Origin: Synchiropus splendidus
Taxonomy: Eukaryota > Chordata > Actinopteri > Syngnathiformes > Callionymidae
Length of the DNA stretch: 64,000 bases
Reading direction: 5' to 3'
NCBI RefSeq assembly: GCF_027744825.2
Contig: NC_071340.1
Span: 627,501-691,500 of the forward strand
Below the pieces are notes generated by a model. That model was not told where the DNA came from and searched no databases. It saw only the letters and a list, made by a program, of their open reading frames with translations. Both the position numbers and the translations under genes were made by a program. Below are positions 49,444 to 63,355 of this stretch, piece by piece (position 1 is the first letter of the stretch; each line of letters starts with the position of its first letter).

Positions 49444-52400
49444 TCAACACTTTTATGTTTGGCGTTCCGAAACCCACCTTATCTCAGGCTGAAAAGCGTT
49501 TTTGTGCATTGTGCCATAACTTTTCAGGAAAGCTTCAGAACATGAAATTTTAACCTCCCACTATAGCAGAAAGGGTCTTTCTAGTAGTTGCACATCAAAT
49601 CTAAACTGTCTGAAGTGTTTTTCAAAAGTTATCAACACTTTTATGTTTGGCGTTCCGAAACCCACCTTATCTCAGGCTGAAAAGCGTTTTTACGCATTGT
49701 GCCATAACTTTTCAGGGAAGCTTCAGAACATGAAATTTTAACCTCCCACTAAAGCAGAAAGGGTCTTTCTAGTAGGTGCACATCAAATCTAAGCTCTCTG
49801 AAGTGTTTTTCGAAAGTTATCAACACTTTTATGTTTGGCGTTCCGAAACCCACCTTATCTCAGGCTGAAAAGCGTTTTTGTGCATTGTGCCATAACTTTT
49901 CAGGGAAGCTTCAGAACATGAAATTTTAACCTCCCACTATAGCAGAAAGGGTCTTTCTAGTAGTTGCACATCAAATCTAAACTGTCTGAAGTGTTTTTCC
50001 AAAGTTATTAACACTTTTATGTTTGGCGTTCCGAAACCCACCTTATCTCAGGCTGAAAAGCGTTTTTGTGCATTGTGCCATAACTTTTCAGGGAAGCTTC
50101 AGAACATGAAATTTTAACCTCCCACTATAGCAGAAAGGGTCTTTCTAGTAGTTGCACATCAAATCTAAACTGTCTGAAGTGTTTTTCCAAAGTTATCAAC
50201 ACTTTTATGTTTGGCGTTCCGAAACCCACCTTATCTCAGGCTGAAAAGCGTTTTTGTGCATTGTGCCATAACTTTTCAGGGAAGCTTCAGAACATGAAAT
50301 TTTAACCTCCCACTATAGCAGAAAGGGTCTTTCTAGTTGTTGCACATCAAATCTAAGCTGTCTGAAGTGTTTTTCAAAAGTTATCAACACTTTTATGTTT
50401 GGCGTTCCGAAACCCACCTTATCTCAGGCTGAAAAGCGTTTTTGTGCATTGTGGCATAACTTTTCAGGAAAGCTTCAGAACATGAAATTTTAACCTCCCA
50501 CTATAGTAGAAAGGGTCTTTCTAGTAGTTGCACATCAAATCTAAACTGTCTGAAGTGTTTTTCCAAAGTTATCAACACTTTTATGTTTGGAGTTCCGAAA
50601 CCCACCTTATCTCAGGCTGAAAAGCGTTTTTACGCATTGTGCCATAACTTTTCAGGGAAGCTTCAGAACATGAAATTTTAACCTCCCACTATAGCAGAAA
50701 GGGTCTTTCTAGTAGGTGCACATCAAATCTAAGCTCTCTGAAGTGTTTTTCGAAAGTTATCAACACTTTTATGTTTGGCGTTCCGAAACCCACCTTATCT
50801 CAGGCTGAAAAGCGTTTTTGTGCATTGTGCCATAACTTTTCAGGAAAGCTTCAGAACATGAAATTTTAACCTCCCACTATAGCAGAAAGTGTCTTTCTAG
50901 TAGTTGCACATCAAATCTAAACTGTCTGAAGTGTTTTTCCAAAGTTATCAACACTTTTATGTTTGGCGTTCCGAAACCCACCTTATCTCAGGCTGAAAAG
51001 CGTTTTTGTGCATTGTGCCATAACTTTTCAGGAAAGCTTCAGAACATGAAATTTTAACCTCCCACTATAGCAGAAAGGGTCTTTCTAGTAGTTGCACATC
51101 AAATCTAAACTGTCTGAAGTGTTTTTCCAAAGTTATCAACACTTTTATGTTTGGCGTTCCGAAACCCACCTTATCTCAGGCTGAAAAGCGTTTTTGTGCA
51201 TTGTGCCATAACTTTTCAGGGAAGCTTCAGAACATGAAATTTTAACCTCCCACTATAGCAGAAAGGGTCTTTCTAGTAGTTGCACATCAAATCTAAACTG
51301 TCTGAAGTGTTTTTCCAAAGTTATCAACACTTTTATGTTTGGCGTTCCGAAACCCACCTTATCTCAGGCTGAAAAGCGTTTTTGTGCATTGTGCCATAAC
51401 TTTTCAGGGAAGCTTCAGAACATGAAATTTTAACCTCCCACTATAGCAGAAAGGGTCTTTCTAGTAGTTGCACATCAAATCTAAACTGTCTGAAGTGTTT
51501 TTCCAAAGTTATCAACACTTTTATGTTTGGCCTTCCGAAACCCACCTCATCTCAGGCTGAAAAGCGTTTTTGTGCATTGTGCCATAACTTTTCAGGGAAG
51601 CTTCAGAACATGAAATTTTAACCTCCCACTATAGCAGAAAGGGTCTTTCTAGTAGTTGCACATCAAATGTAAGCTGTCTGAAGTGTTTTTCAAAAGTTAT
51701 CAACACTTTTATGTTTGGCGTGCCGAAACCCACCTTATCTCAGGCTGAAAAGCGTTTTTGTGCATTGTGCCATAACTTTTCAGGAAAGCTTCAGAACATG
51801 AAATTTTAACCTCCCACTATAGCAGAAAGGGTCTTTCTAGTAGGTGCACATCAAATCTAAGCTCTCTGAAGTGTTTTTCGAAAGTTATCAACACTTTTAT
51901 GTTTGGCGTTCCGAAACCCACCTTATCTCAGGCTGAAAAGCGTTTTTGTGCATTGTGCCATAACTTTTCAGGAAAGCTTCAGAACATGAAATTTTAACCT
52001 CCCACTATAGCAGAAAGGGTCTTTCTAGTAGTTGCACATCAAATCTAAACTGTCTGAAGTGTTTTTCCAAAGTTATCAACACTTTTATGTTTGGCGTTCC
52101 GAAACCCACCTTATCTCAGGCTGAAAAGCGTTTTTACGCATTGTGCCATAACTTTTCAGGGAAGCTTCAGAACATTAAATTTTAACCTCCCACTATAGCA
52201 GAAAGGGTCTTTCTAGTAGGTGCACATCAAATCTAAGCTCTCTGAAGTGTTTTTCGAAAGTTATCAACACTTTTATGTTTGGCGTTCCGAAACCCACCTT
52301 ATCTCAGGCTGAAAAGCGTTTTTGTGCATTGTGCCATAACTTTTCAGGGAAGCTTCAGAACATGAAATTTTAACCTCCCACTATAGCAGAAAGGGTCTTT

Positions 52401-55400
52401 CTAGTAGTTGCACATCAAATCTAAGCTGTCTGAAGTGTTTTTCAAAAGTTATCAACACTTTTATGTTTGGCGTTCCGAAACCCACCTTATCTCAGGCTGA
52501 AAAGCGTTTTTGTGCATTGTGCCATAACTTTTCAGGAAAGCTTCAGAACATGAAATTTTAACCTCCCACTATAGCAGAAAGGGTCTTTCTAGTAGTTGCA
52601 CATCAAATCTAAGCTCTCTGAAGTGTTTTTCCAAAGTTATCAACACTTTTATGTTTGGCGTTCCGAAACCCACCTTATCTCAGGCTGAAAAGCGTTTTTG
52701 TGCATTGTGCCATAACTTTTCAGGAAAGCTTCAGAACATGAAATTTTAACCTCCCACTATAGCAGAAAGGGTCTTTCTAGTAGTTGCACATCAAATCTAA
52801 ACTGTCTGAAGTGTTTTTCTAAAGTTATCAACACTTTTATGTTTGGCGTTCCGAAACCCACCTTATCTCAGGCTGAAAAGCGTTTTTACGCATTGTGCCA
52901 TAACTTTTCAGGGAAGCTTCAGAACATGAAATTTTAACCTCCCACTATAGCAGAAAGGGTCTTTCTAGTAGGTGCACATCAAATCTAAGCTCTCTGAAGT
53001 GTTTTTCGAAAGTTATCAACACTTTTATGTTTGGCGTTCCGAAACCCACCTTATCTCAGGCTGAAAAGCGTTTTTGTGCATTGTGCCATAACTTTTCAGG
53101 GAAGCTTCAGAACATGAAATTTTAACCTCCCACTATAGCAGAAAGGGTCTTTCTAGTAGGTGCACATCAAATCTAAGCTCTCTGAAGTGTTTTTCGAAAG
53201 TTATCAACACTTTTATGTTTGGCGTTCCGAAACCCACCTTATCTCAGGCTGAAAAGCGTTTTTGTGCATTGTGCCATAACTTTTCAGGGAAGCTTCAGAA
53301 CATGAAATTTTAACCTCCCACTATAGCAGAAAGGGTCTTTCTAGTAGTTGCACATCAAATCTAAACTGTCTGAAGTGTTTTTCCAAAGTTATCAACACTT
53401 TTATGTTTGGCGTTCCGAAAACCACCTTATCTCAGGCTGAAAAGCGTTTTTGTGCATTGTGCCATAACTTTTCAGGGAAGCTTCAGAACATGAAATTTTA
53501 ACCTCCCACTATAGCAGAAAGGGTCTTTCTAGTAGTTGCACATCAAATCTAAACTGTCTGAAGTGTTTTTCCAAAGTTATCAACACTTTTATGTTTGGCG
53601 TTCCGAAACCCACCTTATCTCAGGCTGAAAAGCGTTTTTGTGCATTGTGCCATAACTTTTCAGGGAAGCTTCAGAACATGAAATTTTAACCTCCCACTAT
53701 AGCAGAAAGGGTCTTTCTAGTAGTTGCACATCAAATCTAAGCTGTCTGAAGTGTTTTTCAAAAGTTATCAACACTTTTATGTTTGGCGTTCCGAAACCCA
53801 CCTTATCTCAGGCTGAAAAGCGTTTTTGTGCATTGTGCCATAACTTTTCAGGAAAGCTTCAGAACATGAAATTTTAACCTCCCACTATAGCAGAAAGGGA
53901 CTTTCTAGTAGTTGCACATCAAATCTAAACTGTCTGAAGTGTTTTTCCAAAGTTATCAACACTTTTATGTTTGGCGTTCCGAAACCCACCTTATCTCAGG
54001 CTGAAAAGCGTTTTTACGCATTGTGCCATAACTTTTCAGGGAAGCTTCAGAACATGAAATTTTAACCTCCCACTATAGCAGAAAGGGTCTTTCTAGTAGG
54101 TGCACATTAAATCTAAGCTCTCTGAAGTGTTTTTCGAAAGTTATCAACACTTTTATGTTTGGCGTTCCGAAACCCACCTTATCTCAGGCTGAAAAGCGTT
54201 TTTGTGCATTGTGCCATAACTTTTCAGGAAAGCTTCAGAACATGAAATTTTAACCTCCCACTATAGCAGAAAGGGTCTTTCTAGTAGTTGCACATCAAAT
54301 CTAAACTGTCTGAAGTGTTTTTCCAAAGTTATCAACACTTTTATGTTTGGCGTTCCGAAACCCACCTTATCTCAGGCTGAAAAGCGTTTTTGTGCATTGT
54401 GCCATAACTTTTCAGGGAAGCTTCAGAACATGAAATTTTAACCTCCCACTATAGCAGAAAGGGTCTTTCTAGTAGTTGCACATCAAATCTAAGCTGTCTG
54501 AAGTGTTTTTCAAAAGTTATCAACACTTTTATGTTTGGCGTTCCGAAACCCACCTTATCTCAGGCTGAAAAGCGTTTTTGTGCATTGTGCCATAACTTTT
54601 CAGGAAAGCTTCAGAACATGAAATTTTAACCTCCCACTATAGCAGAAAGGGTCTTTCTAGTAGTTGCACATCAAATCTAAACTGTCTGAAGTGTTTTTCC
54701 AAAGTTATCAACACTTTTATGTTTGGCGTTCCGAAACCCACCTTATCTCAGGCTGAAAAGCGTTTTTACGCATTGTGCCATAACTTTTCAGGGAAGCTTC
54801 AGAACATAAAATTTTAACCTCCCACTATAGCAGAAAGGGTCTTTCTAGTAGGTGCACATCAAATCTAAGCTCTCTGAAGTGTTTTTCGAAAGTTATCAAC
54901 ACTTTTATGTTTGGCGTTCCGAAACCCACCTTATCTCAGGCTGAAAAGCGTTTTTGTGCATTGTGCCATAACTTTTCAGGGAAGCTTCAGAACATGAAAT
55001 TTTAACCTCCCACTATAGCAGAAAGGGTCTTTCTAGTAGTTGCACATCAAATCTAAACTGTCTGAAGTGTTTTTCCAAAGTTATTAACACTTTTATGTTT
55101 GGCGTTCCGAAACCCACCTTATCTCAGGCTGAAAAGCGTTTTTGTGCATTGTGCCATAACTTTTCAGGGAAGCTTCAGAACATGAAATTTTAACCTCCCA
55201 CTATAGCAGAAAGGGTCTTTCTAGTAGTTGCACATCAAATCTAAGCTGTCTGAAGTGTTTTTCATAAGTTATCAACACTTTTATGTTTGGCGTTCCGAAA
55301 CCCACCTTATCTCAGGCTGAAAAGCGTTTTTGTGCATTGTGCCATAACTTTTCAGGAAAGCTTCAGAACATGAAATTTTAACCTCCCACTATAGCAGAAA

Positions 55401-55647
55401 GGGTCTTTCTAGTAGTTGCACATCAAATCTAAACTGTCTGAAATGTTTTTCCAAAGTTATCAACACTTTTATGTTTGGAGTTCCGAAACCCACCTTATCT
55501 CAGGCTGAAAAGCGTTTTTACGCATTGTGCCATAACTTTTCAGGGAAGCTTCAGAACATGAAATTTTAACCTCCCACTATAGCAGAAAGGGTCTTTCTAG
55601 TAGGTGCACATCAAATCTAAGCTCTCTGAAGTGTTTTTCGAAAGTTA

Positions 55648-58600
55648 TCAACACTTTTATGTTTGGCGTTCCGAAACCCACCTTATCTCAGGCTGAAAAG
55701 CGTTTTTGTGCATTGTGCCATAACTTTTCAGGAAAGCTTCAGAACATGAAATTTAAACCTCCCACTATAGCAGAAAGTGTCTTTCTAGTAGTTGCACATC
55801 AAATCTAAACTGTCTGAAGTGTTTTTCCAAAGTTATCAACACTTTTATGTTTGGCGTTCCGAAACCCACCTTATCTCAGGCTGAAAAGCGTTTTTGTGCA
55901 TTGTGCCATAACTTTTCAGGAAAGCTTCAGAACATGAAATTTTAACCTCCCACTATAGCAGAAAGGGTCTTTCTAGTAGTTGCACATCAAATCTAAGCTC
56001 TCTGAAGTGTTTTTCGAAAGTTATCAACACTTTTATGTTTGGCGTTCCGAAACCCACCTTATCTCAGGCTGAAAAGCGTTTTTGTGCATTGTGCCATAAC
56101 TTTTCAGGGAAGCTTCAGAACATGAAATTTTAACCTCCCACTATAGCAGAAAGGGTCTTTCTAGTAGGTGCACATCAAATCTAAGCTCTCTGAAGTGTTT
56201 TTCGAAAGTTATCAACACTTTTATGTTTGGCGTTCCGAAACCCACCTTATCTCAGGCTGAAAAGCGTTTTTGTGCATTGTGCCATAACTTTTCAGGAAAG
56301 CTTCAGAACATGAAATTTTAACCTCCCACTATAGCAGAAAGTGTCTTTCTAGTAGTTGCACATCAAATCTAAACTGTCTGAAGTGTTTTTCCAAAGTTAT
56401 CAACACTTTTATGTTTGGCGTTCCGAAACCCACCTTATCTCAGGCTGAAAAGCGTTTTTGTGCATTGTGCCATAACTTTTCAGGAAAGCTTCAGAACATG
56501 AAATTTTAACCTCCCACTATAGCAGAAAGGGTCTTTCTAGTAGTTGCACATCAAATCTAAACTGTCTGAAGTGTTTTTCCAAAGTTATCAACACTTTTAT
56601 GTTTGGCGTTCCGAAACCCACCTTATCTCAGGCTGAAAAGCGTTTTTGTGCATTGTGCCATAACTTTTCAGGGAAGCTTCAGAACATGAAATTTTAACCT
56701 CCCACTATAGCAGAAAGGGTCTTTCTAGTAGTTGCACATCAAATCTAAACTGTCTGAAGTGTTTTTCCAAAGTTATCAACACTTTTATGTTTGGCCTTCC
56801 GAAACCCACCTTATCTCAGGCTGAAAAGCGTTTTTGTGCATTGTGCCATAACTTTTCAGGGAAGCTTCAGAACATGAAATTTTAACCTCCCACTATAGCA
56901 GAAAGGGTCTTTCTAGTAGTTGCACATCAAATGTAAGCTGTCTGAAGTGTTTTTCAAAAGTTATCAACACTTTTATGTTTGGCGTGCCGAAACCCACCTT
57001 ATCTCAGGCTGAAAAGCGTTTTTGTGCATTGTGCCATAACTTTTCAGGAAAGCTTCAGAACATGAAATTTTAACCTCCCACTACAGCAGAAAGGGTCTTT
57101 CTAGTAGGTGCACATCAAATCTAAGCTCTCTGAAGTGTTTTTCCAAAGTTATCAACACTTTTATGTTTGGCGTTCCGAAACCCACCTTATCTCAGGCTGA
57201 AAAGCGTTTTTGTGCATTGTGCCATAACTTTTCAGGAAAGCTTCAGAACATGAAATTTTAACCTCCCACTATAGCAGAAAGGGTCTTTCTAGTAGTTGCA
57301 CATCAAATCTAAACTGTCTGAAGTGTTTTTCCAAAGTTATCAACACTTTTATGTTTGGCGTTCCGAAACCCACCTTATCTCAGGCTGAAAAGCGTTTTTA
57401 CGCATTGTGCCATAACTTTTCAGGGAAGCTTCAGAACATGAAATTTTAACCTCCCACTATAGCAGAAAGGGTCTTTCTAGTAGGTGCACATCAAATCTAA
57501 GCTCTCTGAAGTGTTTTTCGAAAGTTATCAACACTTTTATGTTTGGCGTTCCGAAACCCACCTTATCTCAGGCTGAAAAGCGTTTTTGTGCATTGTGCCA
57601 TAACTTTTCAGGGAAGCTTCAGAACATGAAATTTTAACCTCCCACTATAGCAGAAAGGGTCTTTCTAGTAGTTGCACATCAAATCTAAGCTGTCTGAAGT
57701 GTTTTTCAAAAGTTATCAACACTTTTATGTTTGGCGTTCCGAAACCCACCTTATCTCAGGCTGAAAAGCGTTTTTGTGCATTGTGCCATAACTTTTCAGG
57801 AAAGCTTCAGAACATGAAATTTTAACCTCCCACTATAGCAGAAAGGGTTTTTCTAGTAGTTGCACATCAAATCTAAACTGTCTGAAGTGTTTTTCCAAAG
57901 TTATCAACACTTTTATGTTTGGCGTTCCGAAACCCACCTTATCTCAGGCTGAAAAGCGTTTTTGTGCATTGTGCCATAACTTTTCAGGGAAGCTTCAGAA
58001 CATGAAATTTTAACCTCCCACTATAGCAGAAAGGGTCTTTCTAGTAGTTGCACATCAAATCTAAGCTGTCTGAAGTGTTTTTCAAAAGTTATCAACACTT
58101 TTATGTTTGGCGTTCCGAAACCCACATTATCTCAGGCTGAAAAGCGTTTTTGTGCATTGTGCCATAACTTTTCAGGAAAGCTTCAGAACATGAAATTTTA
58201 ACCTCCCACTATAGCAGAAAGGGTCTTTCTAGTAGTTGCACATCAAATCTAAACTGTCTGAAGTGTTTTTCCAAAGTTATCAACACTTTTATGTTTGGCG
58301 TTCCGAAACCCACCTTATCTCAGGCTGAAAAGCGTTTTTACGCATTGTGCCATAACTTTTCAGGGAAGCTTCAGAACATGAAATTTTAACCTCCCACAAT
58401 AGCAGAAAGGGTCTTTCTAGTAGGTGCACATCAAATCTAAGCTCTCTGAAGTGTTTTTCGAAAGTTATCAACACTTTTATGTTTGGCGTTCCGAAACCCA
58501 CCTTATCTCAGGCTGAAAAGCGTTTTTGTGCATTGTGCCATAACTTTTCAGGAAAGCTTCAGAACATGAAATTTTAACCTCCCACTATAGCAGAAAGTGT

Positions 58601-59219
58601 CTTTCTAGTAGTTGCACATCAAATCTAAACTGTCTGAAGTGTTTTTCCAAAGTTATTAACACTTTTATGTTTGGCGTTCCGAAACCCACCTTATCTCAGG
58701 CTGAAAAACGTTTTTGTGCATTGTGCCATAACTTTTCAGGGAAGCTTCAGAACATGAAATTTTAACCTCCCACTATAGCAGAAAGGGTCTTTCTAGTAGT
58801 TGCACATCAAGTCTAAACTGTCTGAAGTGTTTTTCCAAAGTTATCAACACTTTTATGTTTGGCGTTCCGAAACCCACCTTATCTCAGGCTGAAAAGCGTT
58901 TTTACGCATTGTGCCATAACTTTTCAGGGAAGCTTCAGAACATGAAATTTTAAGCTCCCACTATAGCAGAAAGGGTCTTTCTAGTAGGTGCACATCAAAT
59001 CTAAGCTCTCTGAAGTGTTTTTCGAAAGTTATCAACACTTTTGTGTTTGGCGTTCCGACACCCACCTTAACTCAGGCTGAAAAGCGTTTTTGTGCATTGT
59101 GCCATAACTTTTCAGGGAAGCTTCAGAACATGAAATTTTAACCTCCCACTATAGCAGAAAGGGTCTTTCTAGTAGTTGCACATCAAATCTAAACTGTCTG
59201 AAGTGTTTTTCCAAAGTTA
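55648..59219 (+). repeat. 19 monomers, copy 1 of a 22-monomer-period duplication
   Basis: Shared private variants at +4,136 bp are ATTTAAACC (55,751), GGCCTTCC (56,793), AATGTAAGC (56,931), GCGTGCCG (56,983), ACTACAGC (57,080), GGGTTTTTC (57,846), CACATTATC (58,123), ACAATAG (58,395), CAAGTC (58,809), TAAGCTCCC and TTTGTGTTTGGC with CCGACACCC (59,040-59,060). The unit joins the GGCCTTCC markers of the second family to the D*-C*-A (TAAGCTCCC) trimer of the first. Confidence 0.92.
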
Positions 59220-59783
59220 TCAACACTTTTATGTTTGGCGTTCCGAAACCCACCTTATCTCAGGCTGAAAAGCGTTTTTGTGCATTGTGCCATAACTTTT
59301 CAGGGAAGCTTCAGAACATGAAATTTTAACCTCCCACTATAGCAGAAAGGGTCTTTCTAGTAGGTGCACATCAAATCTAAGCTCTCTGAAGTGTTTTTCG
59401 AAAGTTATCAACACTTTTATGTTTGGCGTTCCGAAACCCACCTTATCTCAGGCTGAAAAGCGTTTTTGTGCATTGTGCCATAACTTTTCAGGGAAGCTTC
59501 AGAACATGAAATTTTAACCTCCCACTATAGCAGAAAGGGTCTTTCTAGTAGTTGCACATCAAATCTAAACTGTCTGAAGTGTTTTTCCAAAGTTATTAAC
59601 ACTTTTATGTTTGGCGTTCCGAAACCCACCTTATCTCAGGCTGAAAAGCGTTTTTGTGCATTGTGCCATAACTTTTCAGGGAAGCTTCAGAACATGAAAT
59701 TTTAACCTCCCACTATAGCAGAAAGGGTCTTTCTAGTAGGTGCACATCAAATCTAAGCTCTCTGAAGTGTTTTTCGAAAGTTA

Positions 59784-62700
59784 TCAACACTTTTATGTTT
59801 GGCGTTCCGAAACCCACCTTATCTCAGGCTGAAAAGCGTTTTTGTGCATTGTGCCATAACTTTTCAGGAAAGCTTCAGAACATGAAATTTAAACCTCCCA
59901 CTATAGCAGAAAGTGTCTTTCTAGTAGTTGCACATCAAATCTAAACTGTCTGAAGTGTTTTTCCAAAGTTATCAACACTTTTATGTTTGGCGTTCCGAAA
60001 CCCACCTTATCTCAGGCTGAAAAGCGTTTTTGTGCATTGTGCCATAACTTTTCAGGAAAGCTTCAGAACATGAAATTTTAACCTCCCACTATAGCAGAAA
60101 GGGTCTTTCTAGTAGTTGCACATCAAATCTAAGCTCTCTGAAGTGTTTTTCGAAAGTTATCAACACTTTTATGTTTGGCGTTCCGAAACCCACCTTATCT
60201 CAGGCTGAAAAGCGTTTTTGTGCATTGTGCCATAACTTTTCAGGAAAGCTTCAGAACATGAAATTTTAACCTCCCACTATAGCAGAAAGGGTCTTTCTAG
60301 TAGGTGCACATCAAATCTAAGCTCTCTGAAGTGTTTTTCGAAAGTTATCAACACTTTTATGTTTGGCGTTCCGAAACCCACCTTATCTCAGGCTGAAAAG
60401 CGTTTTTGTGCATTGTGCCATAACTTTTCAGGAAAGCTTCAGAACATGAAATTTTAACCTCCCACTATAGCAGAAAGTGTCTTTCTAGTAGTTGCACATC
60501 AAATCTAAACTGTCTGAAGTGTTTTTCCAAAGTTATCAACACTTTTATGTTTGGCGTTCCGAAACCCACCTTATCTCAGGCTGAAAAGCGTTTTTGTGCA
60601 TTGTGCCATAACTTTTCAGGAAAGCTTCAGAACATGAAATTTTAACCTCCCACTATAGCAGAAAGGGTCTTTCTAGTAGTTGCACATCAAATCTAAACTG
60701 TCTGAAGTGTTTTTCCAAAGTTATCAACACTTTTATGTTTGGCGTTCCGAAACCCACCTTATCTCAGGCTGAAAAGCGTTTTTGTGCATTGTGCCATAAC
60801 TTTTCAGGGAAGCTTCAGAACATGAAATTTTAACCTCCCACTATAGCAGAAAGGGTCTTTCTAGTAGTTGCACATCAAATCTAAACTGTCTGAAGTGTTT
60901 TTCCAAAGTTATCAACACTTTTATGTTTGGCCTTCCGAAACCCACCTTATCTCAGGCTGAAAAGCGTTTTTGTGCATTGTGCCATAACTTTTCAGGGAAG
61001 CTTCAGAACATGAAATTTTAACCTCCCACTATAGCAGAAAGGGTCTTTCTAGTAGTTGCACATCAAATGTAAGCTGTCTGAAGTGTTTTTCAAAAGTTAT
61101 CAACACTTTTATGTTTGGCGTGCCGAAACCCACCTTATCTCAGGCTGAAAAGCGTTTTTGTGCATTGTGCCATAACTTTTCAGGAAAGCTTCAGAACATG
61201 AAATTTTAACCTCCCACTACAGCAGAAAGGGTCTTTCTAGTAGGTGCACATCAAATCTAAGCTCTCTGAAGTGTTTTTCGAAAGTTATCAACACTTTTAT
61301 GTTTGGCGTTCCGAAACCCACCTTATCTCAGGCTGAAAAGCGTTTTTGTGCATTGTGCCATAACTTTTCAGGAAAGCTTCAGAACATGAAATTTTAACCT
61401 CCCACTATAGCAGAAAGGGTCTTTCTAGTAGTTGCACATCAAATCTAAACTGTCTGAAGTGTTTTTCCAAAGTTATCAACACTTTTATGTTTGGCGTTCC
61501 GAAACCCACCTTATCTCAGGCTGAAAAGCGTTTTTACGCATTGTGCCATAACTTTTCAGGGAAGCTTCAGAACATGAAATTTTAACCTCCCACTATAGCA
61601 GAAAGGGTCTTTCTAGTAGGTGCACATCAAATCTAAGCTCTCTGAAGTGTTTTTCGAAAGTTATCAACACTTTTATGTTTGGCGTTCCGAAACCCACCTT
61701 ATCTCAGGCTGAAAAGCGTTTTTGTGCATTGTGCCATAACTTTTCAGGGAAGCTTCAGAACATGAAATTTTAACCTCCCACTATAGCAGAAAGGGTCTTT
61801 CTAGTAGTTGCACATCAAATCTAAGCTGTCTGAAGTGTTTTTCAAAAGTTATCAACACTTTTATGTTTGGCGTTCCGAAACCCACCTTATCTCAGGCTGA
61901 AAAGCGTTTTTGTGCATTGTGCCATAACTTTTCAGGAAAGCTTCAGAACATGAAATTTTAACCTCCCACTATAGCAGAAAGGGTTTTTCTAGTAGTTGCA
62001 CATCAAATCTAAACTGTCTGAAGTGTTTTTCCAAAGTTATCAACACTTTTATGTTTGGCGTTCCGAAACCCACCTTATCTCAGGCTGAAAAGCGTTTTTG
62101 TGCATTGTGCCATAACTTTTCAGGGAAGCTTCAGAACATGAAATTTTAACCTCCCACTATAGCAGAAAGGGTCTTTCTAGTAGTTGCACATCAAATCTAA
62201 GCTGTCTGAAGTGTTTTTCAAAAGTTATCAACACTTTTATGTTTGGCGTTCCGAAACCCACATTATCTCAGGCTGAAAAGCGTTTTTGTGCATTGTGCCA
62301 TAACTTTTCAGGAAAGCTTCAGAACATGAAATTTTAACCTCCCACTATAGCAGAAAGGGTCTTTCTAGTAGTTGCACATCAAATCTAAACTGTCTGAAGT
62401 GTTTTTCCAAAGTTATCAACACTTTTATGTTTGGCGTTCCGAAACCCACCTTATCTCAGGCTGAAAAGCGTTTTTACGCATTGTGCCATAACTTTTCAGG
62501 GAAGCTTCAGAACATGAAATTTTAACCTCCCACAATAGCAGAAAGGGTCTTTCTAGTAGGTGCACATCAAATCTAAGCTCTCTGAAGTGTTTTTCGAAAG
62601 TTATCAACACTTTTATGTTTGGCGTTCCGAAACCCACCTTATCTCAGGCTGAAAAGCGTTTTTGTGCATTGTGCCATAACTTTTCAGGAAAGCTTCAGAA

Positions 62701-63355
62701 CATGAAATTTTAACCTCCCACTATAGCAGAAAGTGTCTTTCTAGTAGTTGCACATCAAATCTAAACTGTCTGAAGTGTTTTTCCAAAGTTATTAACACTT
62801 TTATGTTTGGCGTTCCGAAACCCACCTTATCTCAGGCTGAAAAACGTTTTTGTGCATTGTGCCATAACTTTTCAGGGAAGCTTCAGAACATGAAATTTTA
62901 ACCTCCCACTATAGCAGAAAGGGTCTTTCTAGTAGTTGCACATCAAGTCTAAACTGTCTGAAGTGTTTTTCCAAAGTTATCAACACTTTTATGTTTGGCG
63001 TTCCGAAACCCACCTTATCTCAGGCTGAAAAGCGTTTTTACGCATTGTGCCATAACTTTTCAGGGAAGCTTCAGAACATGAAATTTTAAGCTCCCACTAT
63101 AGCAGAAAGGGTCTTTCTAGTAGGTGCACATCAAATCTAAGCTCTCTGAAGTGTTTTTCGAAAGTTATCAACACTTTTGTGTTTGGCGTTCCGACACCCA
63201 CCTTATCTCAGGCTGAAAAGCGTTTTTGTGCATTGTGCCATAACTTTTCAGGGAAGCTTCAGAACATGAAATTTTAACCTCCCACTATAGCAGAAAGGGT
63301 CTTTCTAGTAGTTGCACATCAAATCTAAACTGTCTGAAGTGTTTTTCCAAAGTTA
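59784..63355 (+). repeat. 19 monomers, copy 2 of the 22-monomer-period duplication
   Basis: It has the same order and markers as copy 1. The differences I saw are A86 at 60,245 against G86, G181 at 61,280 against C181, and TTATCTC at 63,205 against TTAACTC at 59,069, that is three substitutions in 3.6 kb (not an exhaustive count). The next monomer is E in copy 2 and B in copy 1. Between the copies are B, C (TTATT) and B monomers at 59,220-59,783. Confidence 0.92.

Larger units (their letters stand above)
42301..55459 (+). repeat. Second higher-order family, marked by GGAG in the A monomer
   Basis: A monomers with GGAGTTCC instead of GGCGTTCC begin at 42,301, 43,805, 45,497, 47,565, 50,572 and 55,460. 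Intervals are 8, 9, 11, 16 (one base short) and 26 monomers. A D monomer with T131 but normal TTATCAAC follows each. X monomers are frequent here and rare before 41 kb. Other local markers are ACTAAAGC (45,051, 46,743, 49,749) and GTGGCATAAC with TATAGTAG (47,444 and 50,451). The GGAG change removes the CpG at 20-21. Confidence 0.85.

Noticed and set aside
49272..49553. 93-codon forward open frame
   Set aside because: It arises from the 1-bp deletion at 49,340/49,341, which joins two frames across consecutive monomers. The protein repeats the same translated satellite segments and resembles no family I know.
58289..58501. 70-codon reverse-strand open frame, and its copy at 62,425-62,637
   Set aside because: Both are copies of one monomer with ACAATAG that lost a stop, spread by the 22-monomer duplication.
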